A DNA stretch of 64,000 nucleotides, from contig NZ_CP006570.1 in NCBI RefSeq assembly GCF_000517425.1, positions 372,001 through 436,000 of the forward strand, written 5' to 3'. Positions 54,228-63,300 of the stretch are shown in pieces. The notes under the pieces are model-generated. The model saw only the letters and a program-made list of their open reading frames with translations. It made no database searches and was not told the origin of the DNA. Source of the DNA: Sodalis praecaptivus (GTDB taxonomy: Bacteria; Pseudomonadota; Gammaproteobacteria; Enterobacterales; Enterobacteriaceae). The position numbers and the translations under genes were made by a program. Position 1 is the stretch's first letter; every line of letters starts with the position of its first letter.

Positions 54228-54893
54228 ATGGGGTACAACTGGCAGTTCGGGCTTTTATATCAGTATTGGCCGGTATTTTTAAATGGCGCAATCATCACCC
54301 TTGAGATTACGTTTGGCGCCACGCTTATCGGATTATTGATAGGTCTGCCGGTGGGCATTTTACGCAGCTCCACATCGCGATTGCTGCGTTTTATTACCAC
54401 AGTCTATGTGGAGGTGATCCGCTCCACCCCGGCACTGGTGCAAATTGTCTGGGTTTATTACTGCGTACCCATTTTATTCAATATCAAACTCGGCGCTGAA
54501 AGTGCCGTCATTCTCACCCTCGGTATCCACTGCGGGGCGTATGTCGCGGAAATCGTGCGGGCGGGCGTCGAAGGCGTGGACAAGGGCCAATTCATGGCGG
54601 CGCGTTCGATCGGTATGTCCTATTACCTGACCATCCGGCGCATTATCTTACCACAGGCGGTACAGCGCATGATCCCGCCCTTTATTAACGAGTTCGCTAA
54701 TTTGATGAAATTGTCCACCCTGGGGTCCGTCATTGCGGTCTACGAATTGCTGCAATCGTCGAATAACCTGATTTCGCTGACCTATCGACCTCTGGAAGTC
54801 TATACCTTCTTGGCGCTGGTATTTTTTGCGATTACCTACCCGTGGATTTGGATGTCGCGTCGTCTTGAAAATAAGATCAAGCACAACGCCTGA
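54228..54893 (+). CDS. Polar amino-acid ABC permease (HisM/GlnP type)
   Basis: This 221-residue membrane protein has the His/Glu/Gln/Arg/opine permease pattern: five membrane segments, an N-terminal [39 protein letters not shown] and the EAA loop [26 protein letters not shown] single permease gene is enough for a homodimeric importer. AGGAG precedes the ATG; the ATPase gene follows. Confidence 0.93.
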   Translation: MGYNWQFGLLYQYWPVFLNGAIITLEITFGATLIGLLIGLPVGILRSSTSRLLRFITTVYVEVIRSTPALVQIVWVYYCVPILFNIKLGAESAVILTLGIHCGAYVAEIVRAGVEGVDKGQFMAARSIGMSYYLTIRRIILPQAVQRMIPPFINEFANLMKLSTLGSVIAVYELLQSSNNLISLTYRPLEVYTFLALVFFAITYPWIWMSRRLENKIKHNA

Positions 54894-54922
54894 GCGAACT
54901 CCCCCGACAAATGAGGGTGACT

Positions 54923-55678
54923 ATGTTATCGATAAAAAGTCTTGAGAAATCCTACGATGGATTAGCGGTATTAAAAGACATCAATCTGGAAGTAAAAGAA
55001 CGCGATGTGGTGTCGTTGATAGGTCCCAGCGGCTCGGGCAAAAGTACCTTGCTTAAATGTATCAATTTCCTCGAAAGCTACGATAAAGGCGAGATTGTTT
55101 TCGATGGCGATATGGTCGGCTATATCGAAAAGAATGGCCGAAAGGTTTTGGCGCCAGAGAAAAAAAATAATCATCTGCGTACACAAATGGGAATGGTATT
55201 CCAAAGTTTCAATTTATTCCCTCATATGACCCTCTTGCAAAACGTCATGGAAGGGCCAGTGCAAGTGTTGGGTCAGTCACGGCGCGAGGCCAGCGCGGCG
55301 GCGGAGCAACTGCTCACCCAAGTCGGTCTGGCCGACAAGCTCCACGTCAAGCCCACCCGACTGTCGGGCGGGCAACAGCAGCGCGCCGCTATCGCCCGCT
55401 CGCTGGCCATGCGTCCGCGGTTAATGCTCTTTGACGAACCGACGTCGGCGCTGGATCCCGAGCTGGTGGGCGATGTCCTGGAAACCATGCGCAGCCTGGC
55501 GGAAAACGGTATGACGATGGTCATCGTCACCCACGAGATGTCCTTTGCCCGTGAAGTGGCAAATCGCGTGGTATTTATGGAAAACGGCTACATCGTTGAA
55601 GAAGGTCACCCGGAGCAGGTCTTCGGTCATCCGCAACATACGCGTACCAAAGAATTTCTGGCGCGGGTGCTGCGATAA
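54923..55678 (+). CDS. Polar amino-acid ABC ATPase (GlnQ/HisP type)
   Basis: This 251-residue ATPase has Walker [11 protein letters not shown]-loop [13 protein letters not shown], signature [15 protein letters not shown], Walker [15 protein letters not shown] and H-loop VTHEMSFA. I chose ATG 54923 because GAGG stands at optimal distance; ATG 54911 lies over that site. A segment around residues 65-80 ([20 protein letters not shown]) is slightly longer than in GlnQ but common in HisP. Confidence 0.94.
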   Translation: MLSIKSLEKSYDGLAVLKDINLEVKERDVVSLIGPSGSGKSTLLKCINFLESYDKGEIVFDGDMVGYIEKNGRKVLAPEKKNNHLRTQMGMVFQSFNLFPHMTLLQNVMEGPVQVLGQSRREASAAAEQLLTQVGLADKLHVKPTRLSGGQQQRAAIARSLAMRPRLMLFDEPTSALDPELVGDVLETMRSLAENGMTMVIVTHEMSFAREVANRVVFMENGYIVEEGHPEQVFGHPQHTRTKEFLARVLR

Positions 55679-55711
55679 TTCGTCTGGTCAACATTTTTTG
55701 GGGATACACAC

Positions 55712-56545
55712 ATGTTTAAACGTTTTTTGTCATTGATACTGGTCGCCTCTTCGCTAATGCTGGCAACGGCGACGCCCGCGCAAGCGGCCGGGGAATTGGC
55801 CAAAACTACCTCCAGCGGTGAGCTGCGCATCGGTTATATTCCCTCGCCCCCCGGTACCACCAAGGATCCGGTCAGCGGAGAAGTTACCGGTTTTTATGTG
55901 GATATGATTAAAGCCATCGCGGCGCAAATGAATGTGAAACCCGTGTTTGTCGAAACGACTTGGGGTAATTTTGTTGCTGGATTACAGTCCAACCAATTTG
56001 ACCTTTCTATCGGCGCGACGTTTGCGACCGTCAAGCGGGCCATGGCGGTGGATTTCACCCAACCGCTGTTTTACCTGGGCAGCGTCGCGGTCGTTAAAAC
56101 TGACGATACACGTTTTAAATCGCTGTCGGACATGAATAAACCCGAGATAAAAATCGCCGTTGTTCAGGGAACCGCCGCTGAGGACTTTGTCCGCCGCACC
56201 TTACCGCTGGCAAAATTGACCTCCCTGTCAGGGGGCAATTTAACCGCCGGCTTTATGGAAGTGGCCTCCGGCCGTGCCGATGCCAGCTTTGAAGATGCCT
56301 TTACCGCTTCCCAATTTGTGAAACAGCAGCCGAGCACCAAAGTCCTGTTTGCTGACAAACCGGTTTTCTTCCTGCCTATCGCTTGGACGGTGAAAAAAGG
56401 CGACACCGAGCTGCAATCTGTGCTGAATATTGGGCTTAGAGATTTAATTTTATCCGGCCAAATGAATACCATTGTCGGTAAATATTTGCAGGGCGGTCGC
56501 TATGTTGACATGCCTAATTTACAAGAATTTCCCAAAGCACAATAA
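55712..56545 (+). CDS. Periplasmic amino-acid-type substrate-binding protein (SBP_bac_3)
   Basis: This 277-residue protein has a signal peptide (SLILVASSLMLATATPAQA) and the family 3 binding-protein fold: GELRIGYIP, VTGFYVDMIKAIAAQM, NQFDLSIGATFATVKRAMAVDFTQP. The catalytic neighbours act on guanidino- and carbamoyl-type compounds, so an arginine-like or carbamoyl amino acid ligand is plausible, though not shown by sequence. Confidence 0.92.
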   Translation: MFKRFLSLILVASSLMLATATPAQAAGELAKTTSSGELRIGYIPSPPGTTKDPVSGEVTGFYVDMIKAIAAQMNVKPVFVETTWGNFVAGLQSNQFDLSIGATFATVKRAMAVDFTQPLFYLGSVAVVKTDDTRFKSLSDMNKPEIKIAVVQGTAAEDFVRRTLPLAKLTSLSGGNLTAGFMEVASGRADASFEDAFTASQFVKQQPSTKVLFADKPVFFLPIAWTVKKGDTELQSVLNIGLRDLILSGQMNTIVGKYLQGGRYVDMPNLQEFPKAQ

Positions 56546-56685
56546 CCTTCGGTCATTAGGCTATTAATCCATAGCGAAACCGGCGTCGTAATTATCCGCA
56601 TTCGCGTTGCTAACTTGACCTATAAGCTAAACCCTACCGCCATGCGGCCCTTTTAGCGCGATGAATTGATATAAAGAGGTATTAA

Positions 56686-57759
56686 ATGCCATCCTATCCA
56701 ACATGGGAACAAACCCTGGCCGGTAAAACCTGGCGCAATGTGCATTTCCCGCGTATTAAAGAAGATATGCCCACCTTCTTGGGTGTACCCTATGCGATTA
56801 ACGAGGAAGATATTCAGGGCGCCGACGTCGTCATTATTGGCGCACCCTTTGCCGCCGGTTGGGGCAAAAAATACAGCGGCGTAGATAAAATGGAATGGCT
56901 CGCGGCAACCACCCGGGTCCGCCAGCAATCGATCCGTTATCGCGGCGGTTATGTGCAGGAACTGGATATCGATGTCTTTGAGCATCTGAAAGTCGTCGAT
57001 TACGGTGACGTCAAAATCTCCCCCGAAGCCAGTTATGAAGGCACGGTGGAAAGTATTCTGGAAGCGCAAGCGTTGGTAGAAACCCGCGTACGGCAGGTGA
57101 TTGCCGCGGGAGCCATCCCGGTCGTTATTGGGCAAAATTCCCCGGTGGCGTCCTATGCGGTAGGGCGGCCGGTGGCGGAGCACTATAAAGGTAAAATCGG
57201 CATGGTCAGCCTGGATACGCATTGGGACTGCTGGCCGTACGACTGGGCGACGATGAATGATCACATCGCCGGCTCTACTAATTGGAAAGACAAATTGCTG
57301 CGCGATTGCCCCAACTACGCCATCCCTAACCTGGTGGAAATCGGCGAGCGCGGCATGCTGGAAGACCCGGCGATGGTGCGCCGTATGGTCAAAGAAGGCT
57401 GCTGTTTTATGCCGATGTGGAAAATCCGCACCGAACTGGGCATTGAGGGTGTTATCAATAATCTCGATCGGGCTTATCAGGGCACCGAGGCGGTCTATAG
57501 CCATTTCGACATGGATGTGTTGGGCGGCGCGGGTCCTACCGAGGGGGATATTTTAGGCGAGTTGGCCGAACCGATGGGCATGACGGATTACGAAGCGATT
57601 CGCATCGCCTACGAGGTGGGACGTCGCGGCTGCGCCGGCTTCTCGTTTTTATGCATCCCGCCGGGTTCGGCCATTATGTACCGGGTTATCGTCTATGCGC
57701 TCACCTATTTCCTGGCGGGGCTGGCGCAGCGCAAAATCGATAAGGCCGCGGGTAAATGA
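56686..57759 (+). CDS. Ureohydrolase (arginase/agmatinase) family protein with an altered metal site
   Basis: This 357-residue protein has the arginase fold pattern. SLDTHWD keeps the second metal motif (DxHxD), and SHFDMDVLGG keeps DxD of the third. The first motif, usually GGDHS, is here VIGQNSPVAS, so the first metal-ligand His is replaced by Asn; GAGPTEGD stands where the DPA-type loop occurs. Relatives hydrolyse agmatine, guanidinobutyrate, guanidine or formimidoyl compounds. The altered site could mean one metal or a different reaction. Its stop overlaps the next gene. The neighbours suggest guanidino-acid breakdown. Confidence 0.8.
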   Translation: MPSYPTWEQTLAGKTWRNVHFPRIKEDMPTFLGVPYAINEEDIQGADVVIIGAPFAAGWGKKYSGVDKMEWLAATTRVRQQSIRYRGGYVQELDIDVFEHLKVVDYGDVKISPEASYEGTVESILEAQALVETRVRQVIAAGAIPVVIGQNSPVASYAVGRPVAEHYKGKIGMVSLDTHWDCWPYDWATMNDHIAGSTNWKDKLLRDCPNYAIPNLVEIGERGMLEDPAMVRRMVKEGCCFMPMWKIRTELGIEGVINNLDRAYQGTEAVYSHFDMDVLGGAGPTEGDILGELAEPMGMTDYEAIRIAYEVGRRGCAGFSFLCIPPGSAIMYRVIVYALTYFLAGLAQRKIDKAAGK

Positions 57760-58994
57760 TGCATATTGATGAAGCACGGGTACTGGCGTCTCTCCGACGC
57801 CTTGCCACTTTTGGCGCCGAAGGACGCGGCGTTTCGCGGCCCGCGCTGAGCGCCGCGGACATGGCGGCGCGACGCTGGCTGGCGGAAGAGATGGCGGGCG
57901 CCGGATTGGAGCCCACGCTGGATGCGGTGGGCAATCTGTATGGCAGACAGCCTAACGTCACGCAGGCGCTTTTGCTTGGCTCCCATGCCGATAGCGTGCC
58001 CAACGGCGGCTGGCTGGACGGCGCGCTGGGGGTGATTTACGGCATTGAGGTGGCGCGGGCATGGCGCCAGGCTTATCCAGATGCCGCAACGGGTATCGAT
58101 GTCATCGCATTTTCCGATGAGGAGGGGCGTTTTTTAAGCTGCCTGGGCAGTCGGTCATTTTGCGACAGGCTCAGTCCCGCCGAATTCGACGCACTGGTCA
58201 ATAACAATCCGTCGCTGAGCACATCGATAACCGCGGCCGCGCTGCCAACCCAGCCGTTCCTCCGCCTCGACCCCGCACGCCATTTGGCTTATTTGGAGGC
58301 ACATATTGAGCAGGGCCCCAAACTCGACAATGCCGGCCTGGACATTGGCGTGGTAACCGGCATTGCCGGCATGCGGCGCTTCCAGGTCAGCTTCGCCGGG
58401 CAGGCGGATCACGCCGGCACCACGCCCATGGACGTGCGCCGCGATGCCGGCATGGCGGCGTTTGCGTTTGCGACGCAGTGCCATGAACGCTTCCTCGGCT
58501 TGGTGGGCTCGGAAACGGTATGGAACATGGGCGCGCTCAGCCTCAAACCGGGCGTAACCAACGTAGTGCCCGCCTTTGCTGAATTGACGGTTGAAGTGCG
58601 CGATCTCCAGCAGGAGCGGATAGACATGCTGGGTGAAGCGCTGTTGACGCTGGCGCGTGAGTGTGACGGCCGCCAGGGCGTGACCACAGCGGTGCAAATT
58701 CAAAGCGACCTGGCGCCGCTGGCGATGGACGCGCATCTGCGGGATATCATCGAAAGTCAGGCTATCGCCTGCGGCGCAAGTTACCGTGCCTTGCCCAGCG
58801 GCGCGTTCCATGACGCCATGCTGGTGGCGCAACGTATTCCGACGGCGATGTTGTTTATCCCCAGCATCGGCGGTCGCAGCCATAGTCCAGACGAGGACAG
58901 CGCCGAAGCGCAAATCAAAACCGGTGCACGGGTGTTCGCCTCCGCCGCCGCCGTGATTAGCCGCGCCCAGCCTGCGCTTGGCGTATCGACGTAA
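57756..58994 (+). CDS. M20 family Zn hydrolase, allantoate amidohydrolase/N-carbamoyl-L-amino acid hydrolase type
   Basis: This 412-residue enzyme has the binuclear metal motifs GSHADSVPNGGWLDGALG, AFSDEEGRFLSCLGSRSF and HIEQGPKL typical of AllC and HyuC carbamoylases. The lid-domain arginine and histidine lie in FAGQADHAGTTPMDVRRDA. It should release NH3 and CO2, with an amino acid, from an N-carbamoyl or ureido compound. It overlaps the ureohydrolase-family gene by four bases. A product of that enzyme may be its substrate. Confidence 0.92.
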   Translation: MMHIDEARVLASLRRLATFGAEGRGVSRPALSAADMAARRWLAEEMAGAGLEPTLDAVGNLYGRQPNVTQALLLGSHADSVPNGGWLDGALGVIYGIEVARAWRQAYPDAATGIDVIAFSDEEGRFLSCLGSRSFCDRLSPAEFDALVNNNPSLSTSITAAALPTQPFLRLDPARHLAYLEAHIEQGPKLDNAGLDIGVVTGIAGMRRFQVSFAGQADHAGTTPMDVRRDAGMAAFAFATQCHERFLGLVGSETVWNMGALSLKPGVTNVVPAFAELTVEVRDLQQERIDMLGEALLTLARECDGRQGVTTAVQIQSDLAPLAMDAHLRDIIESQAIACGASYRALPSGAFHDAMLVAQRIPTAMLFIPSIGGRSHSPDEDSAEAQIKTGARVFASAAAVISRAQPALGVST

Positions 58995-59311
58995 CTATTA
59001 TGCGCCGGCCTTACGTGGCGTAACGGCGAGTTTTCCTTGCGCCCGCCCCGCTTGGCCCACCGGCGACATTTCCCTTGCGCCGTCCACGCTCGGCGTAACG
59101 ACACGAAGCGCAGCGGCGAGTTAAGTGCGGCGCACGCCCACTGGGTTCAAGGTCCGTCAACCGCGGGCGCATGACGCGCCCTTTTGCACCCGCGTGAAAT
59201 GCAGAAGTAGTGTTTTCTTACATTTACCGCGGCGAGACGGCGCGCGCCATACTGTACAATACGGCGATTGCCCTCTAGTGTAATGAACATCATTTCAACG
59301 CGGAAAACATT
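58995..59311. other. Intergenic, no gene recognised
   Basis: These 317 bp follow the amidase gene. A GGCGTAACG..GGCGAGTT block occurs twice (about 59016-59032 and 59091-59121). The last 90 bp are less GC-rich, and TATACT/ATACTG near 59250 may be part of the promoter of the RcnB-like gene. Confidence 0.4.
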
Positions 59312-59716
<405 letters not shown>

Positions 59717-59982
59717 CGCTGGCGTTGAACGTGGCGGACGCTGATCGGCACCGGGCCTAGGTAACGTCACGCCGTGGGCGGCAGCCACATCGCGCGCCTG
59801 CGGTGACAAACCCCGCTGACGTGGCCGCCGCAGCGCGGTGGTCTCAGCGTGAAAACAGCGCCGTCAGGCGAGGGGCGCTAATTCCCCTTGAACCAATAGC
59901 GGGCCGTCGGCCATCCAATGCGGCGAGCGATCACATCTGCAACGGGATCGCCCTCGATCGGCCGCCGCCGGGCGCAGGAACC

Positions 59983-61092
59983 TCACACTTCGGGATGATT
60001 TTTCCCTTCCTCTATGAAAGCCTCATCGATTTCATCAACGTTGGCACGGTTATCTCTGCCGGACAAAAGATTCCAGCAGGCGATGAACAGCGCCGCAATC
60101 AATGGACCAATGACAAAACCGTTGATGCCATAAATTTCCATGCCGCCCAGCGTGGTGATAAGGATCAAAAAATCCGGCATCCGGGTATCTTTGCCCACCA
60201 ACAGCGGCCGCAAGATGTTATCGACCAACCCTATCACCACCACAAAAAACAGCACCAGGAATGTCCCCTTCCACACCATGCCCGTGGCGAACAGATACAC
60301 CGCCGCCGGTACCCAAACAATTGCCGAACCCACGGCGGGCACCAGAGAAAGAAACGCCATCAGCGCGCCCCAAAGCAAACTGCCCTCAAGGCCGGCGAAA
60401 TAAAAGGCTAGCCCACCCAGAAAACCCTGTACGATCGCCACAACCACGGTACCTTTGACCGTCGCTCTTGAAACCGCGGCAAATTTCATAAACAGATGAT
60501 GTTTAACATAGGTCGACAAAGGCAGCCCTTCGAGGATCAAACCGACAAGGTATGCGCCGTCTTTTAGCAGGAAAAACAGCAGATAAAGCATGATGCCGAA
60601 ACTGAGGACAAAGCTAAACGTCCCCCTGCCGATGAGGAAAACGCTGCCGGCGAGATACTGCCCGCCCTGTAACACTAGACCCGACATCTTTTGCTGAATT
60701 TCCGCTGCCGTATCCAGATTATGTTGCGCGAGCAGATGCCGCGCCCAACGAGGAAGATGATGAATCAGATCGGATACAATAACGGGGAATTGCGTATTGT
60801 TCGTCTGCAGCTTGGCATAGACGACATTAGCTTCGAACGCCAACGACGACATAACCAATGCTAATGGCGTAAATACGATCAGGCAAATAATAAGCAGCGT
60901 GAAAAGCGACGCGAGACCGTTCTTGTCGCCCAGTTTCTGTCTGATTTGTAACTTTAGCGGATGGAATATGACCGCTAGAATAGCCGCCCACAGAATAGCG
61001 GAATAATAAGGTGATAAGACATTGAAAAAAGCCGCCGTGACAATCAGCAGAATAAAAATGAAAAATCCTTTCGTGAGACCTTTAAATCTCAT
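59983..61092 (-). CDS. AI-2E family transporter (YdiK-like)
   Basis: This 369-residue membrane protein has eight or so predicted segments. Family features are VLSPYYSAILWAAILAVIFHPL near the N-terminus and the C-terminal VDNILRPLLVGKDTRMPDFLILITTLGGMEIYGINGFVIGPLIAAL-type helix pair, of which LVGKDTRMPDF and GINGFVIGP are the diagnostic parts. Despite the family name, members move various small solutes or ions. The ATG at 61092 has GAGG upstream. The 266 bp on its 3' side (59717-59982) show nothing. Confidence 0.92.
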   Translation of the reverse strand: MRFKGLTKGFFIFILLIVTAAFFNVLSPYYSAILWAAILAVIFHPLKLQIRQKLGDKNGLASLFTLLIICLIVFTPLALVMSSLAFEANVVYAKLQTNNTQFPVIVSDLIHHLPRWARHLLAQHNLDTAAEIQQKMSGLVLQGGQYLAGSVFLIGRGTFSFVLSFGIMLYLLFFLLKDGAYLVGLILEGLPLSTYVKHHLFMKFAAVSRATVKGTVVVAIVQGFLGGLAFYFAGLEGSLLWGALMAFLSLVPAVGSAIVWVPAAVYLFATGMVWKGTFLVLFFVVVIGLVDNILRPLLVGKDTRMPDFLILITTLGGMEIYGINGFVIGPLIAALFIACWNLLSGRDNRANVDEIDEAFIEEGKNHPEV

Positions 61093-61403
61093 AAGTAACC
61101 TCGTTTTTGCAACATTCGCCGTAGCACTTGCTACCGAAATTGATACCGCTACTGCTTTAGGGTGGGCATTAACCCGCAAGAAAGCAATATTGTGCGGTGA
61201 TTCCGGCTGCGCCTCACGCTAGCCCGCGCGCCAGATGCGCGTTTTTAGCACGGGCCTGCGCTGCCGGCCGCATGTCTGCCGCGCCTGGCTTGGCGCGGTA
61301 ATTAAGGTAGGGGCAACAGAAGTTGGGGAGGTTAAGCCCTGCCGCAATGGGACCAACGCTGCACGGGCCGAATCAATAACGGGGCGAAAGCGGTGGGCCG
61401 CCC
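61093..61403. other. Intergenic, no gene recognised
   Basis: These 311 bp separate the AI-2E gene from the GntR gene. The first 100 bp carry the AI-2E promoter. The rest is GC-rich without a supported frame or hairpin terminator. Confidence 0.5.
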
Positions 61404-62093
61404 TTATAATTGCTGCTGCAACATCTGCACGGCGACTTTACAGGCATTAACCACATGCAACGTTGCAGCCCGTTGCGCGGCTTCCGCGTCCCGCTGCTGC
61501 AAGGCCTGATAAATCGCGTCAATCTCCGCGAGACTGGAGGGCATACGGCGGGGGTTCATCAGCGACGTCGCTCTGAGCAGGTTGACACGTGAATGCAGGC
61601 TGGTCAGAATTTCACTGATTAAGTGGTTTCCGCAGTGGGTGAGCATAATATCATACAGCGCGGTTTTGGCCTGTAGGACATCATTTTGTCTGGCTGATAA
61701 CGCGGCCTCACGCAGCACCTGCACGGCCCGACCGAACTCGGCAATGGCCTCGTCGCTACCGTTTTTGGCAAATTCATGCGCCGCATAGCCTTCCAGCACG
61801 CCACGTAATGCATAAAGTTCTTCTGCCTCACGCTCGCTTATCATCGCCACCTGCGGCCCCTTATGGGGCACGATGCACACCAGCTTTTCCGCTTCGAGTT
61901 TACGCAGGGCTTCACGGATCGAGGTACGGCTGACGCCAAGGGATTCGCACAGTTCGCGCTCAATCAAGCGTTCGCCAGGGTGAAATCGACCCGACATAAT
62001 AGCTTCGCGCAACGAATTCTCGACACGTTGACGCAAGGTTTCGGGCCTGATGATGCCCATATCAGCCGGCATTTTTGTATTCCTGTATGACAA
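61404..62093 (-). CDS. GntR family regulator, FadR/FCD subfamily
   Basis: This 229-residue regulator has a winged helix-turn-helix (LREAIMSGRFHPGERLIERELCESLGVSRTSIREALRKLEAEKLV) and an FCD effector domain (GVLEGYAAHEF, and metal-site histidines in MLTHCGNHLI and TLHVVNA). It lies 66 bp downstream of the carboxymuconolactone-decarboxylase-family gene, on the same strand. It likely controls the catabolic genes 62160-64000 in response to an organic acid. Confidence 0.92.
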   Translation of the reverse strand: MSYRNTKMPADMGIIRPETLRQRVENSLREAIMSGRFHPGERLIERELCESLGVSRTSIREALRKLEAEKLVCIVPHKGPQVAMISEREAEELYALRGVLEGYAAHEFAKNGSDEAIAEFGRAVQVLREAALSARQNDVLQAKTALYDIMLTHCGNHLISEILTSLHSRVNLLRATSLMNPRRMPSSLAEIDAIYQALQQRDAEAAQRAATLHVVNACKVAVQMLQQQL

Positions 62094-62159
62094 TATTAAT
62101 TATGCTTTTAGCACAATTTTCCCGCGCACGGAAGCGTCCTGCCGTGCGCGGCGGTATTA

Positions 62160-62903
62160 TCAGGCAGCACCTGCAAGGGCCTGTTCTAGAAGCGGGGCTG
62201 ACGCTTCGGCGCCATGCATTCCCACCATGCTTACGATTTCAAGCACTTCCATAATCTCCTCTTTTGTGGCGCCATAATTGATGGCGTTACGCATGTGCAG
62301 TTTCAATCCCTGTTCATACAGATGCGTGGCTGAGGCATCAAAAGCGCAATAAATAAGCTCCTTAATTTTGGGGGGCAAAACGCCCGTGCGCCACGGAACG
62401 GACGAGAACGCGATGTAATCTTCAAAAAGGTCGGGATCCAGCTCTAACAAACCATCCCATGAATGGTGCCAGTAGCCCCGATTGGCAATGAACCGATCTT
62501 TTAGCGTATTTTGCCGTTCATTGAGCGGCTGCGGGCCGCTACGAAGCCCCTCCTCCTCCAGCACTTCCAATAACAGCGGGACACCAATATTGGCGGCATG
62601 AATGCCAAGCGTACTGGTCAGCTCGAGCACTTCCGTCAATTCTTCCCCGGTAGCGCCATATTTTAACGCCACCTCAATGTGACGTTTCACGCCCGGCAAC
62701 CATAAATGCGTTGAGGCGGCGCAGGCCGACAGCGCAACAAACGCTTTTACTTTATTTTCCAAGTGATTTTTACGCAAGGGAACGCCCGCAAGCCGCTGCC
62801 ATGCGTCGAGAAAACCGGCATCTAAACGCGACCACGCTGCCAGCCCTTCGCTCCAGTAACCCTGCTTCTCTTCGATGGATTGCCGTAATGATTGCTTAGA
62901 CAT
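62160..62903 (-). CDS. Carboxymuconolactone decarboxylase (AhpD-like) family protein, two-domain
   Basis: This 247-residue protein has two CMD domains. In each half the family pattern is visible: LSACAASTHLWLPGVKRHIEVALKYGATGEELTEVLEL and YCAFDASATHLYEQGLKLHMRNAINYGATKEEIMEVLEI. Both keep the histidine, but the second Cys of the AhpD-type CxxC is absent, so a decarboxylase or lactone-handling role is more likely than peroxidase reduction. The ATG at 62903 overlaps the cupin gene by eight bases. Confidence 0.88.
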   Translation of the reverse strand: MSKQSLRQSIEEKQGYWSEGLAAWSRLDAGFLDAWQRLAGVPLRKNHLENKVKAFVALSACAASTHLWLPGVKRHIEVALKYGATGEELTEVLELTSTLGIHAANIGVPLLLEVLEEEGLRSGPQPLNERQNTLKDRFIANRGYWHHSWDGLLELDPDLFEDYIAFSSVPWRTGVLPPKIKELIYCAFDASATHLYEQGLKLHMRNAINYGATKEEIMEVLEIVSMVGMHGAEASAPLLEQALAGAA

Positions 62904-63297
62904 GGTTTTTCTCCTCCGTCGTAACGTAATCCTGCTCCGCCACTTCATCCTGCCAGTTGGTTTTACCCAGAGAGATGGCGGTATGCAGCAAGTAACTGTG
63001 TTGAGATGCGCCGTGCCAATGCCGCTCCCCCGCCGGGATCCAAACGGTGTCGCCGGTACGTATTATTTGTGCCTGCTGCCCCGCCAGGCAAATCAACCCC
63101 TCTCCGGCCACAACTTGTAAGATTTGACCCTGCTCATGCGTGTGCCACCAGGTTCGCGCTCCTGGCGTGAAAAAGACGTTATTAATCGTTACATTATCGT
63201 GTGTCGCCAGTACCGCATCCGCCCAGACTTCGCCGGTAAAGGTCGCACCGCGTTTCTCAGAGGGCATAGCCGATTGCCGGCCGTAAACGATATTCAT
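62896..63297 (-). CDS. Cupin domain protein
   Basis: This 133-residue single cupin has the metal-binding motif 1 TWWHTHEQGQILQVVAGEG and motif 2 IPAGERHWHGA. Small cupins of this type occur with CMD proteins and sugar-acid or aromatic catabolic genes, as isomerases, lyases or lactone-handling enzymes. It lies 3 bp downstream of the dehydrogenase gene and overlaps the CMD gene, hence one operon. Reaction unknown. Confidence 0.88.
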   Translation of the reverse strand: MNIVYGRQSAMPSEKRGATFTGEVWADAVLATHDNVTINNVFFTPGARTWWHTHEQGQILQVVAGEGLICLAGQQAQIIRTGDTVWIPAGERHWHGASQHSYLLHTAISLGKTNWQDEVAEQDYVTTEEKNHV

Positions 63298-63300
63298 GCT

